A DNA stretch of 64,000 nt from Glycine soja. Lineage: Eukaryota > Streptophyta > Magnoliopsida > Fabales > Fabaceae. The notes under the pieces were generated by a model, which worked only from the letters and a program-made list of their open reading frames with translations, did no database searches and was not told where the DNA came from. How positions within the stretch are numbered: position 1 is the first letter of the stretch; every line of letters begins with the position of its first letter. Of the stretch, positions 23,260 to 34,348 are shown in pieces. The translations under genes and the position numbers were made by a program. The stretch spans positions 18,964,093 to 19,028,092 of the forward strand of contig NC_041006.1 of assembly GCF_004193775.1 (NCBI RefSeq). The letters run 5' to 3'.

Positions 23260-24697
23260 TGATAATTGCTAAATAGACCTTAATTTCTCATGATTTGAGG
23301 TGATTATTTGGCATTTTAGATACATTGATCCTTGTTTTACCTTAAGATCAAGGCGAAATATGAATAATCTCATAGGAACTGTAGAATTAAGATTTTAGGA
23401 ATATTTGATGTTTTTGTAGAGTTTTTGCAGAAATTTAAGTCAGCTAAAGAAACTAAGCCCTTCTCGCTTAAGCATGGGATGTTGTGGACTTAAGCAAGAC
23501 AAGCCAAACTCAGAATGAGAGGATACTGACATGCCTTGCTCAAGAAAGTCATTCTGAGCGCTTGAGCGAGGGGAATCATGAAGATAGTAGATGCAGTTGA
23601 GCTCACATAAGCCTAAGCAAGATGGGGCTTAAGTGAGCTAAATCAGAGAGTAAACTTAGATTCACTGGAGGCCCTCACTTAAGCCCAAGCCTTAAGGGGC
23701 CTGAGAAAGGTAAATAAAGCAAAGGAAGAACACGAAGACCTCGCTTAAGTGCAACATTTTGTGCGCTTAAGTGAGGATAGTTAGTAGCTGAACTAAATTT
23801 ATCAAAAAGCCTTGCTTAAGTGAGCCTTTGTTATTAGGCCCAGGTCTGTATGAGAATATAAAAGAATTGATATGCAATTGAAAAGAAGTTGTTGCGCTTT
23901 GAGCTAAGACATTTGGGAAATAGGGAAGTTACTTGATAAGGTTTTAGAAGAGATTCAATACCTAGTTTCATGTCTGATTGTTGGAATTGTAATCAAGTTA
24001 TGAACAGCTAATCACATCACTTGTCAGGGTTGGATAGGCTGAACCGGAAATCATGTAACTTTCTCCAAGTAATCAAGTTATTCAGTTCTTCTTTTTATTC
24101 TTCTTCTCTTAATGCTTATTTTAGATTAATCACCCATAATTCGATCTTAGGAATTGAAAGTGTAGTAGATAAAGACCCCTTGATTCCAAAACTAAGGAAG
24201 AGTACCTAATTGGAATTCATTCTAGACATAGGTCAATACCAATTAGGCTCCTTATGATTCTCAAATGTTAAGGCTAGTGATTTGGATTTGTTTGCCAAGA
24301 CATCGGAAATTAATCCAAATAACCTAGACTCTTTCACCTAAGACATTAGGGTTAGAATACAACTGCCAATTAAAGATAAAATGCATGGTTAACTAGCATA
24401 TTTGGGAATCATTGCATTGATAAAGACGGAAATTGAGTCCAACGCTGGTTGTCCAAACCATCAAATTTCACATCACTATTGCAATCGTTTCTACTCAATC
24501 ATTCCCTTTGTTTTTATTCTTACGTTTTGATATTTTATGCATTTAATACAACCAATTGATAAATGATTTTTACAAACTTTGGTTTTTAATTCCTAATTTT
24601 CCAAGTATACACTAGTCCTTTGGGAGACGGCTTGGACGAAAGTCCAATTACTACTTTGAAACATGGTTACACTTGCCCACACGAAAAATTCTTAACA
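23260..24697. mobile_element. Solo LTR (1438 bp), TSD CAAAG/TAAAG
   Basis: Starts TGATAATTGC and ends TTCTTAACA. The flanks are CAAAG (23255-23259) and TAAAG (24698-24702), one substitution apart. The RT frame of T1 resumes across the two flanks, which fixes the boundaries. The body holds at least eight CTTAAG-centred words of CTCGCTTAAGCGAG type (23460-23830). It has no coding capacity. The family is not identified; the ends would suit an Athila-type gypsy. Confidence 0.8.
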
Positions 24698-24702
24698 TAA
24701 AG

Positions 24703-25990
24703 ATTTCAGCCAAATTAGGAGTGTGTTGATTAGGAGAGAGTGACTTCACCACCATGTCATCTACATACACTTCTACATTCTTTCCCATCTGCTCCTTGAA
24801 AATTATGTCCATGAGCCTTTAATACGTGCCACCTACATTTTTTAGGCCAAATGACATTACTTTGTAGCAGAATTTGGCTTCAGTAGCGATGAAGGTTGTC
24901 TTTTCTTGGTCATGTGGATACATCTTGATCTGATTATCGCCTGAGTAACCTTCCAAGAAGCTAAGCAATTTGAACCCACATGCTCCATCAACTAGTTTAT
25001 CAATGTTAGGAAAAGGGTAAGCATCTTTGGGACATGCCTTGTTGAGGTCAGTATAATCCACACACATCCTCCATTTTCCAGTTGCTTTCTTCACCATAAT
25101 CACATTGGCTAACCAAGTGGTGTAATTTACTTCATGGATGAAGTTGACCCTTAATAATTTTTCAGTTTTTGCTTCTATAGTTTTTCTCCTTTATTCTACG
25201 AGCTTGCATTTTCTCTAAGCTATAGGTTTGGCTTAAGGGAAAATAGCAAGTTTGTGGCAAATAAAATTGGGACCTATCCTTGGCATGTTGGATGCGCTCC
25301 AAGCAAACAAGTCGGCACTATTGAATCCTCTATTTGCTTGTTAATATTAGTACATTGAAGTCCCTGCCAATTTGGATAGGCTCAATGTACTCAATTGGGG
25401 TTGGTCACCGATCTTCAAAACCTAATCAAGGATCAGGATCCTGCAATGTAGTGACGACAACATTGATATTGAAGATTGGTGCCTTGTTGTTTTTCTTCTA
25501 TTTCACCTTATTGTTCAGTTCTATCTTGCAACTTTTTACATAACAGTCACGAGCATTGGTCTGATTATCTTTGACAATGATGATTTCCCCTGTGGATGTG
25601 GAAATTACATTGCGAAATGAGGTGTAGAAACAATGGCTCCAAGCTTGTTCAAAGTTGGTGTACTAAGTAGGACATTGTATAAGGTGTCTACATCCACCAA
25701 AACAAATAGAACTATTAATGATTGAGAAAGCTTGCCCGAGCCAAAAGTGTTCAGCAAATCTACATTTCCTCTTGCATGCACTTGTTCACCAACAAAACAT
25801 ATTATAGGTTTCTCATGAGGTTGCATAAGATCATGAGAAACGTCTAATTTTTCAAAGATAGACTAGTATAAAATGTTAGCAAAACTTCCCTAATCAATTA
25901 GAGTTTTTTGGACTGCTAAACCAGCTATTACAATTGTAACCACCATAAGCTCATCTTGAATTGATCATTTCCAATGAAGTCAACATCAAT
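24703..25990 (-). pseudogene. T1 protease and RT, broken
   Basis: From the right: a protease-like region with LIDQGSFANILY and FVGEQVHARGNVDLL (about 25910-25740) and LSTPTLNKLGAIVSTPHF near 25620. Then come RT motifs ATGKWRMCVDYTDLNKACPK (about 25080-25020), FCYKVMSFGLKNVG (about 24870-24830) and YVDDMVV near 24755. The catalytic YVDD is intact but stops lie on both sides. Retand/Tat-type polyproteins have this spacing. Confidence 0.8.
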
Positions 25991-26920
25991 GAATGTAATT
26001 GCTTGTAGAGATTTGCAAGAAGTTTCTTCTTTTCTTATGCATTAACACTTTTTAGGACTCACATATGTCATTTCCTAGCAGAGTTTGTGCAACCTCCTCT
26101 AGCAAAACCACCAACGATGGTGTTGATTACACCTTGGATAATACCTTAAGGATTGCCTTCGTTAGTTGCTTGTTGATTTTTGTTGTTGCATCCACTAGCA
26201 TATCCTCCTATGAAACCACCTTTACGGGCACCTCTTCCTTTTCCTCTATAACCATTAAGGTTATAATTTTTTCCTCTGAAAAAATCATTCAAACATCTCT
26301 TTTGGGAAAAAATTTCAATCTTATCTTTCACCACCGAATCTTTCAACAAGTGTGTCAAACAAGTCAATCGTCCAAGGAGGGAGTTGATGCCACAATGCCA
26401 GTGTGAAACCTTTCAAAGAACTTGGAAAGACCCTGCAGGGAATAACATCATCGTTAGTGTATAAGTTTACCTGCATAATGTACTCTTCAAGGTGTTCATC
26501 TGGATCTTTAGTTTTGTCATATCGATCTATATTCAAAAGGTTCCTTCCTAGAGAAAGGGGATCATCAAGAATAACATCGACAAAGGGATGTTGACGACGT
26601 AACTTGACCAGTTGACTTTGGCATCTTTGATGGGATCGTCTGACTATGTTTGTTTGATAGATGGTATCATGTGAAAAGTGTCATCCCTCTGTTGCTACAT
26701 GGTGGATTGGAAATGTATGTTGCGTTTTTCCTGTGATTCGTGTAATTGTGCTCGGATAGCTTCATTTTGCTAGCATAGTGCTTGCAAGATTGCTTCTTGC
26801 TTTTGTCATAATATGGTCATCTCTTTCGCATTCTTCTTTTGTAGAGCCTCTAATTTCTCTCTGAACCTTTGCATCACCAAACTCTCTTCCATGGCAGCTG
26901 ACATTAATGTCTAACTCCTA
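25991..26920 (-). pseudogene. T1 gag, broken
   Basis: The best piece is 26536-26321 with DRYDKTKDPDEHLEEYIMQ and CRVFPSSLKGFTLALWHQLP, a Tat-type gag core. Downstream (26367-26146) is a basic Gly/Arg-rich segment, RGKGRGARKGGFIGGYASG. An N-terminal Gln-rich part extends to about 26900. Frames change repeatedly. Confidence 0.75.
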
Positions 26921-26966
26921 GTCGTTACCATATACTCTTGTGATCGAAGGAAATTTCACTTTGGCT

Positions 26967-27174
26967 CTACGGTGGGTGTTAAATGTTCCTACTAGAATCT
27001 TCCTATCTTGATCTATGAAACAACTTCCTTCTCCTTTTACCGAGTTCCTTCTCTGATCAAGGGTGAGGCACCTGAAAATGAATTCAATGCTAAAGTGAGT
27101 ATTTGTCTGAGGTGTATATGATGAATGGAATGTTGCTACCTTCTCCCATTTTTCTTCTCGTCTTATAAGCAAGA
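26967..27174 (-). repeat. T1 5' LTR (inner part) and decayed PBS
   Basis: On the minus strand TTTAACACCCACCGTAG at 26967-26983 is a decayed form of T2's TTTGGCGCCCACCGTGGG. The LTR starts at 26984 (TGTTCCTACTAG on plus, like TGTTCTTACCAAAATCC in T2). It is interrupted at 27174 by element D and continues at 32320-32419, where it ends near GTATAGTATA. Confidence 0.7.
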
Positions 27175-27179
27175 ATAGT

Positions 27180-28142
27180 TGATGTAGCTCTATGTGGAGC
27201 TTGTAGGTCTTGGATCTTCTTCATCAATGGAGTCCTTCTATTCTTGAAGTTCAATGGCAGCAGAATGGAGAAGGAAGAAAGATGATTGGAGACGCTACTT
27301 CAAGGAGAAGATCAGTCAAGCATAAGCTCACCACTATAGGAAGCCATGGATAAGAGCATGAAGGAGGAGAAGATGAGGGGAGGGAGAAGGAGAGATGGAG
27401 CACGAAATTTTGTGCCTCAAATGAGGTCTGAACTTTGCAGTGTAATTCTCAAATGATCAAAGTTCCAAAAAATAAACACACATGACCTCTATTTATAGCC
27501 TAAGTGTCACACAAAATTGGAGGAAAATTTGAATTTCTATTCAAATTTCACTTGAATTTGTGGAGCCAAATTTTGGAGTCAAAATTTCACTAATTATGAT
27601 TAGTGAATTTTAGCTATGGTTCAGCCCACTAATCTAAGATCAAGTCCAAGATTCTCCACTAAGTGTGCTTAGGTGTCATGAAGCATGTAAAGCATGAAGG
27701 ACATGCACAAAGTGTGACTACATGATGTGGCAATGGGGTGTAGCAAGCAAATGCTCACCTCCCTCTCTAAAATTTAATTGGATTGGGCTTCTCCCAATTC
27801 AATTAAATTTATTTCCCAACACACAGATCAAATATTCACCTGATGCAAGTGAAATTACAAAACTACCCCTAATACAAAAACTAGTCTAGGTGTCCTAAAA
27901 TACAAGCGTTGAAAAATCCTACATTTCTAGGGTACCCTACCTACACTATGGAGCCCTAAATACAAGACACAAAAATAATGAAACCTTAATCTGATATGCA
28001 CAAAGATACGTGGGCTCATACTTAGCGCATGGACCCGAAATCTATCCTAAGGCTCATGAGAACCCTAGGGTCTTCTCTTGCATCTCTGGCCCAATCTCCT
28101 TGGAGTCTTCTAGCCAGATCCCTTGGGGGTAGGATTGCATCA
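27180..28142 (-). repeat. Element D 3' LTR (963 bp)
   Basis: TGATGTAGC to TTGCATCA on plus. It differs from its partner at 31365-32314 by scattered substitutions and small indels, a few per 100 bp by eye, so the insertion is not recent. Confidence 0.95.
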
Positions 28143-28399
28143 TTCCCTCCACCTTGAAAAGGATTTGACCTCAAATCTGGAGGTTCTTAAAACTCTGGGG
28201 TTCTTTCCTCAACACCTGTAAAAAGATTAAAAACATATATATTAGTGGTGTTTGGTTTGTTGGAGTAAGGTAAGGTCTGAAAACCCATTTTCTGGGCATC
28301 TTCCCATGAGGGAACATGGTTCCTCACCAGCTCAATGAGTGGTGCTACAAGTATAGAAAAATATGGGATAAACCTTTCGTAAAAGTTTGTTAAGTCATG

Positions 28400-29560
28400 G
28401 AAGCCCTAAATTTTCCTTATACTTGGTGGAGTGGGCCACTCAGGAATGATCTTTATTCTCTTAATGTTCATGGGAACCCCTTGATTACTATTTAAAAAAT
28501 TAAAGAAAGCAATGCAATAAAACATATCCTTTTCTGTATTTTCATGTTGATTATTCCTACCAAAAAGTACGCCAAACCTAAGGTGTCCCATATGAGCACC
28601 TAAGTTTGTATTGAAACTAAAAATAAGAACAAACCTACCTAATGAGTTCCTATCTACACGAATCTTGAAGATGTTGGGCGCATGAGTGATTTTACAAAAA
28701 AGGGTTGCACCGCTCAACACATTCATCATATCACCTATTTTAGGGATTTGATGCCTAATAATACCTATTTTAGGCACCAACAAAGCACAAGGATTTAAGC
28801 TCTTACGAAACAAACCCTCATCCAACAACTCCTTTACTTGAGGAATAATATCAAGCCCAAGAGGTGTGGTAGTGCTAACAAGTGTCTTTTTACAAAGTAG
28901 AAGATGTGGAGGTTGTCTAAGAGGGGAAGTTTCTATAATATTTGTCTTTATTTTAAAATGACTTTCCTTCTTACCTAACCTCTTGGAGGAGACACTTACC
29001 TCCTTACACTCCTCCTTAACCATTAAAGGTTGTCCTTCTTCTTGGAGGTAGATTTCTTCACTAGATTCTTCCCCTTTCGCTTCTTCACTTTCACTATAGG
29101 AAGGTGAAGTAGTAGCATCATCTTGGCTACTATAAGTGTCTTGGCCCCTCATAATCATGGTTTTCTTAGTGGGGCATTGAGAAGTAATGTGTCCTCTTCG
29201 AAGACATTTAAATCACATTATAGAGCTAGTCTTCTCTTGCATACTAGCCTTAAAGGGTTGCTTTTCTATTGTCTTCCCCTTATCATCTTTGGGCTTAGAA
29301 GGTGTCACCCCTAAGATGCCTTGACCTTGGTCTTTCTTTGGATAAGAATAAGAGCCATAAGATTTTGAAGTAGACTTCCTCTTAAGTTGTTGCTCTACCC
29401 TTATTTTCCAATCTAAGTAAGCCTCTACATTGTCCTTCCCATGGAAGTATGGGAGGTTAATGTTAGCCTCTTGAGGCTTTCTTTCCTTTTCTCTCCTATG
29501 GAACTGAGGTGAATGATGACTTATGTTGGTTCCTAAGTTGTGGTTCTTCCTTGTTGGGGG
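28400..29560 (-). pseudogene. Element D gag-pol remnant with scrambled RT
   Basis: From the right on the minus strand: basic gag tail, a zinc knuckle that has lost its first Cys (FKCLRRGHITSQCP near 29205-29165), then a 250-codon open frame 29158-28406. That frame includes an acidic segment, RT entry LLDEGLFRKSLNPCALLVPK, a short MMNVLSGATLFCKI piece, then AHMGHLRFGVL and EWPTPPSIRKI. The central RT palm with its YFDD-type centre is missing, as are RNase H and integrase, yet one frame remains open for 250 codons. Confidence 0.8.
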
Positions 29561-31348
29561 TTTGAAAAAAACGTAAAAGCTAGGGTTCCAAAATAACTTA
29601 AGATAAGCGTGATAAGTAAGAAGAAAGTATTATGCAATAACAAGATAAGCTAGGTGTGACTAGTAAAGAAAATAAGCTATGAAAGTAAGCAAGAAATTAA
29701 AGTGCAAGAAATGTAAACTAGGGGGATCCTAGGAGTGTTTGGATGACCACATTTAAGGTTCCCAACAAAACACTCATTATCCTAAGGGAAAATTGCCTAA
29801 AATTATTACACAAATGGAAGTTTGGTAACCTATTGGAGGCTCCCAACACACTTCCAATGAAAGGCCTTTTTGTTATAAAATTTGAAAGCAATGAAGGTAA
29901 GTAAATTGTTAATTACAAAACATTCCTCAATATTGGCGGTTGTGCTCTCTTAAGGTGGTTGGCCCCTTGCTTCTTGACTCAAATTCTTCAAGGGATGGCA
30001 CCAATCCTCCTTTCCAATTCCCTATATGGCAACTCACAAACAAGGAAACAAAGAGACAAGCAATAACCAAAGACCAAAAAATGAAAGGAAAGCTAAACCA
30101 ATATATTTTTAACAAGATAAATTTTCAAGGATTATTCAACAATTAAAGCAATGAAAAGCACATAAAAGCAAGTTAGGACTCAAAGAGAAACGTAGAATGG
30201 CTCTAGAGTAGAGTAAAAAAAAGACTATAAAAAAGACTCAAGAAACATTTAATTTTGGCACTTGTTTTCACACTAATTTTCAATTGAAATTTCTTAACTA
30301 AGATTGGTATAAAATAGGCACCAATTATAGAACAAATTCCGAGCCAAAACAACAAGCACACTTTCCTTTCACTTTTTTTCCCTGGACACTGATTTTCATG
30401 CCAATTTGTGTGGTTTTTCTAATTTTTTTCCTTTTATCCAAATCACTTGGTTCTTTTTTTCTAATTGTGGTCCAGATGTTTAAAAATTAAGTGAAAATTT
30501 CAGCTCAAACTTTGCTATGACGAATTCCCAGTAATATTTACAAGTTCATATGTTCAAGCTGCCAGCACCAGCGATTTAAACCTAGAAATCAAGAGTAGTG
30601 TTTATGTTGCTTAAGGCTTGGATAATTACAATTTTTGTTTGCTTATGCTCAAATGTCTTGAATAACACAATTCAAGAGATCTTAAGACTTATTTTGATTC
30701 ACAAATCCGGCCACAACTCAGCACCACAACTCAATTTCTTCATAGGCATCATATAGGAAACTTAGAAAACAAAACAAAGTTCAACAACAAGACTACTTCT
30801 AGGAATTGATTTACAACTTGTTATGAACTAAATAACATGCATGAATTAGACTCAAAATTCAAAAGATAGGCTAAGAATGACAAGAATACATGAACAAATG
30901 TATCTAGAATTCAATCAACAAAATCAAAATTCAACACAAACTTAGAACATAATGTGACAATTATTATGACTAAACGTGACTCTAAGACAACATGAATTAA
31001 GTGATTTACACTTAGATTTTTGTGTTTGTTTTTTCTAATCAATATTTTGGAAGAAAATTTAGATCTAAAGGTTCAACACAAGAAGATTATGACTGAAAAA
31101 TGATAGAATCTAAAATCAACACAAAAGCTTGATTCAAGAGTAGATCTATAAAATTTGAACCATAGAAATGCAAGAACAAGTGTAGATCTAAGATTTAATC
31201 GGTTTATTTTTTTGAATTTACTCTAAACAACACCAAAGTAGAACACAATGGAGGATATACATGGAGAATAAAATGAAGAATAAGGAACTAAAGTGAATTG
31301 ACTGAACAAAAAGATAGTAGAAGCAAAAGAACATCACCTAGACGAAGA
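29561..31348. other. Element D leader, non-coding
   Basis: A 1.8-kb AT-rich stretch between PBS and gag on the minus strand. Only short chance frames are seen. No RNA gene or repeat is recognised. Confidence 0.6.
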
Positions 31349-31362
31349 TGCTCTTGATACCA
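31349..31362 (-). other. Element D primer-binding site
   Basis: On the minus strand TGGTATCAAGAGCA follows the LTR end after two bases. It is an initiator-Met-type site with one extra A compared with TGGTATCAGAGC. Confidence 0.7.
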
Positions 31363-31364
31363 CA

Positions 31365-32314
31365 TGATGTAGCTCCATGTGGAGCTTGTAGGCCTTGGAT
31401 CTTCTTCATCAATGGAGTCCTTTGCTTCTTGAAGTTCAATGACAGTGGAATGGAGAAGGAAGAAAGATGATAGGAGATGCCACTTCAAGGAGAAGATGAG
31501 TCAAGCATAAGCTCACCACCATAGGAGCATGAAGGAGGAGAAGATGAGGAGAGGGAGAAGGAGAGAAGGAGCACGAAATTTTGTGCATCAAATGAAGTCT
31601 GAAATTTGAAGTGTAATTCTCAAATGATCAAAGTTCCAAAAAAATGCACACACATTGCCTCTATTTATAGTCTAAGTGTCCCACAAAATTGGAGGAAAAT
31701 TTGAATTTCTATTCAAATTTCACTTGAATTTGTGGAGCCAAATTTTGGAGCCAAAATTTCACTAATTATGATTAGGGAATTTTAGCTATGGTTCAGCCCA
31801 CTAATCCAAGATCAAGTCCAAGATTCTCCACTAAGTGTGCTTAGGTGTCATGAAGCATGTAAAGCATGAAGGACATGCACAAAGTGTGACTACATGATGT
31901 GGCAATGGGGTGTAGCAAGCAAATGCTCATCTGCCCCTCTAAAATTTAATTGGATTGGGCTTCTTCCAATTTAATTAAATTTATTTTCCAACACACAGAT
32001 CAAATATTCACCCAATGCTTGTGAAATTACAAAACTACCCCTAATACAAAAACTAGTCTAGGTGCCTTAAAATACAAAGGCTGAAAAATCCTACATTTCT
32101 AGGGTACCCTACCTACATTATGGAGCCTTAACTACAATGCCCTAAAATAATGAAACTTTAACCTAATATGTACAAAGTTAAGTGGACTCATACTTAGTTC
32201 ATGGGCCCAAAATCTATCATAAGGCTGATGAGAACCCTTGAGTCTTCTCTTGTATCTCTTGCCCAATCTTATTGGAATCTTCTATCTAATGCCCTTGGAG
32301 GTAGGATTGCATCA
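31365..32314 (-). repeat. Element D 5' LTR (950 bp)
   Basis: TGATGTAGC to TTGCATCA on plus, next to the PBS, hence the 5' copy for minus-strand transcription. The outer flank ATAGT at 32315-32319 is the TSD, after which the T1 LTR resumes. Confidence 0.95.
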
Positions 32315-32419
32315 ATAGTGTCTGAGTTGGTAACCATTCATGACATTCACTAAGGATGATGTGTAAGTCGTGCTAGTCAGTTGGCTAGTGCTGACTACTA
32401 GTGGGTCCCGTATAGTATA

Positions 32420-33833
32420 ATTGGCAAATTATTTTTTTCGTCAATAATTAAAAGCAATTAATTTTTGTAATTTTAAATAAAAAATCAAAATAAAAATATT
32501 ATATTTTTAAGAATTAAAAACATATTGAAACATTTTTTTTTCTACCGGAAAAAGTGATGATAATCCAATAAAGAAAAGTTGGTCGAGTTGCGCACCATCA
32601 AAATGGACCCTGCAGCAAGAAATGGGCTTCCCCCCTCCACTACAAGTTAATGGCCTCTGTTTCTTATAAATTTTTTTTACTATGGTGGACCAGTTCAAGT
32701 GACACACATCAATGGGATCCTCTAGTGTCAAAATATAAATATTTCTGTTTATGGGACGCTTATTTTCAAATGGGTTGCATGATTGCACAGCCGCAGGTTC
32801 AAAGGTATAAAAGAAGAAAGATTCTTGTAGGGTTCTCGTATTCATGTTTGACCAGCCGGATCAAAACTCAAAATTGGTACCATTGCATTTATGCTCCATC
32901 TGATTGGTTAATTACCGAGGAGACCAACATTTACCATTGATATTGTAGCCGCCTTCTGGTACAATTAATTAACACTATATTTGGCGATTGTGATTTTTAT
33001 TGTAATGTCAAGGTTTTTGAAGTATTTACTATTATTAAAAAGTTAATTTATTTGATTGAACAAATGTGATTCTTACTGAGAAAAAAAAATGTTTACTACT
33101 GCTGCTATTATGATCATATATATAAGTCAGATTATTTATCTGGAATTTTTCACGATGTCAAAAGACTAGAGGAAACCGGAAATTAAAACCTTAACTGCAC
33201 TTTATTTACTGTATCTGTTCTTCTGCCACCAAGATTATCAATGCAATACAAAATCATGTACGTGTGATCAGCTCCACACCAACCCAAATGGGTTATGGGT
33301 ACAATTACTAGTTAGGTCTAACGATATGATTCTTTGTATCGTCTCAACGTGAAAATTTTAGTTTCATATCAAATTTTTAACACACTTTTCTTAATATATT
33401 TTTTATTATTGACTGAATTTTATTAAAAATCATAATTGCTTTTAAGAATAAGTTGGTACTTGATAGACCTCCTCAGTCATATATAGCACGATCTGATGCA
33501 TATGTGAAGAAAAAGTACGGCCTACGGGTTTCAAAAGGATATGAGAAACATGATTTGACCGAGTTTCGTTAGTCATTATGGGTGCGGGGCGAGATAAGCA
33601 TTCACTTTTCCGATAGAATAATCTTATTTATAAAAAAAAATTAACATATAAATTGATACATTGAGGTGAACTCAACTTTAAATAGTTTAATTATAAAATA
33701 GTATCTGTGCTAGTATATGTACGTAAAATTTTGTATGAAATTTTGAATGTAATGAGGGTGCGAGTTGTGAAACATTTTCTTAATTTTGATTATTGTTATT
33801 TTTAATTAATATAATACATGTTATTCTCTTTTT
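32420..33833. other. AT-rich host-like sequence, left part of island
   Basis: No retrotransposon motif and no convincing gene. The only open frames are short (for example 32650-32940 on + and 32507-32845 on -) and overlap one another on opposite strands. Removal of T2 at its TSD would join this stretch to 51088 onward. Confidence 0.6.
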
Positions 33834-33838
33834 CTTAT

Positions 33839-33935
33839 TATTCTTACCAAAATTTAGAACCATGACACATGAGGATGGACATGGTTGAATGGGGTCCTGA
33901 ACTTCACATATCGGCTACGAGAGGTGCTTATTGAG
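33839..33935 (-). repeat. Terminal 97 bp of the T2 3' LTR
   Basis: The sequence TTCTTACCAAAAT...GGGGTCCTGAACTTCACA matches the low-coordinate end of the LTR at 50476. The terminal TG is TA here. After about 33935 integrase coding follows directly, so the rest of the 3' LTR is deleted while the TSD survives. Confidence 0.85.
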
Positions 33936-34343
33936 TCTAGTTCACAGGGCCCTGAGGATGACTCTATTACTTGCCTCAACCTATCTGTTAGTCTAAGGAT
34001 GTTTGACAGGGGAGACCACATGTTTGATGCCTAGCCTTATCAGAAAGTCTTTGTAACTCTGAGCTTTGAATTGGGTGTCGTTGTCGGTGTCAATGACATA
34101 TGGGAGGCCGTACCTGCAGATGATGTACTTCTAGGTGAATTTTTCCACCTCGCTGGCCATAATTTCCCAAAGTGTTCTTGCTTCTATCCACTTGATGAAG
34201 TAGTCGATGGTGACTAGTAAGTATTTAACAGCTCCTAGGGCCTTTGGCAGCGATCCCAATATGTCCATTCCCCACATGGCGAAGGGTCAAGGGAAGCTCA
34301 GACTGTGAAGGTTGTCAGGAGGAGTGCATGGTACATCTACAAA
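33936..34343 (-). pseudogene. T2 integrase, C-terminal part of the core, broken
   Basis: On the minus strand: FPWPFAMWGMDILG near 34280, then KYLLVTIDYFIKWIEA, YGLPYVIDTDNDTQFKAQ and a degenerate TNRQVEASNRVILRAL with stops, ending at the LTR junction near 33936. The motifs place it in the Tat integrase family. Its N-terminal half continues at 40925, on the far side of element F. Confidence 0.85.
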
Positions 34344-34348
34344 CTCTA

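Larger units (their letters stand above)
27180..32314 (-). mobile_element. Gypsy element D, structurally complete, coding-defective, TSD ATAGT
   Basis: Two LTRs (27180-28142 and 31365-32314) flank a 3.2-kb interior. ATAGT is found at 27175-27179 and 32315-32319. On the minus strand the PBS follows the right LTR, and a purine tract AAGGTGGAGGGAA precedes the left LTR. The interior holds only a shrunken gag-pol remnant, so the element could have moved only with proteins from a relative. Its LTR family also appears at 19530 and 37065. Confidence 0.95.
22721..32419 (-). mobile_element. Tat-lineage gypsy element T1, 3' truncated and twice interrupted
   Basis: On the minus strand the order is 5' LTR (32419-32320, then 27174-26984), PBS, gag, protease, RT, RNase H, ending abruptly at 22721 within RNase H. 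Integrase and 3' LTR are missing. The LTR is split by element D, and the RT region by the solo LTR 23260-24697. It is a decayed relative of T2 (33839-51082) and aligns with it in PBS, LTR ends and protein motifs. Confidence 0.8.
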
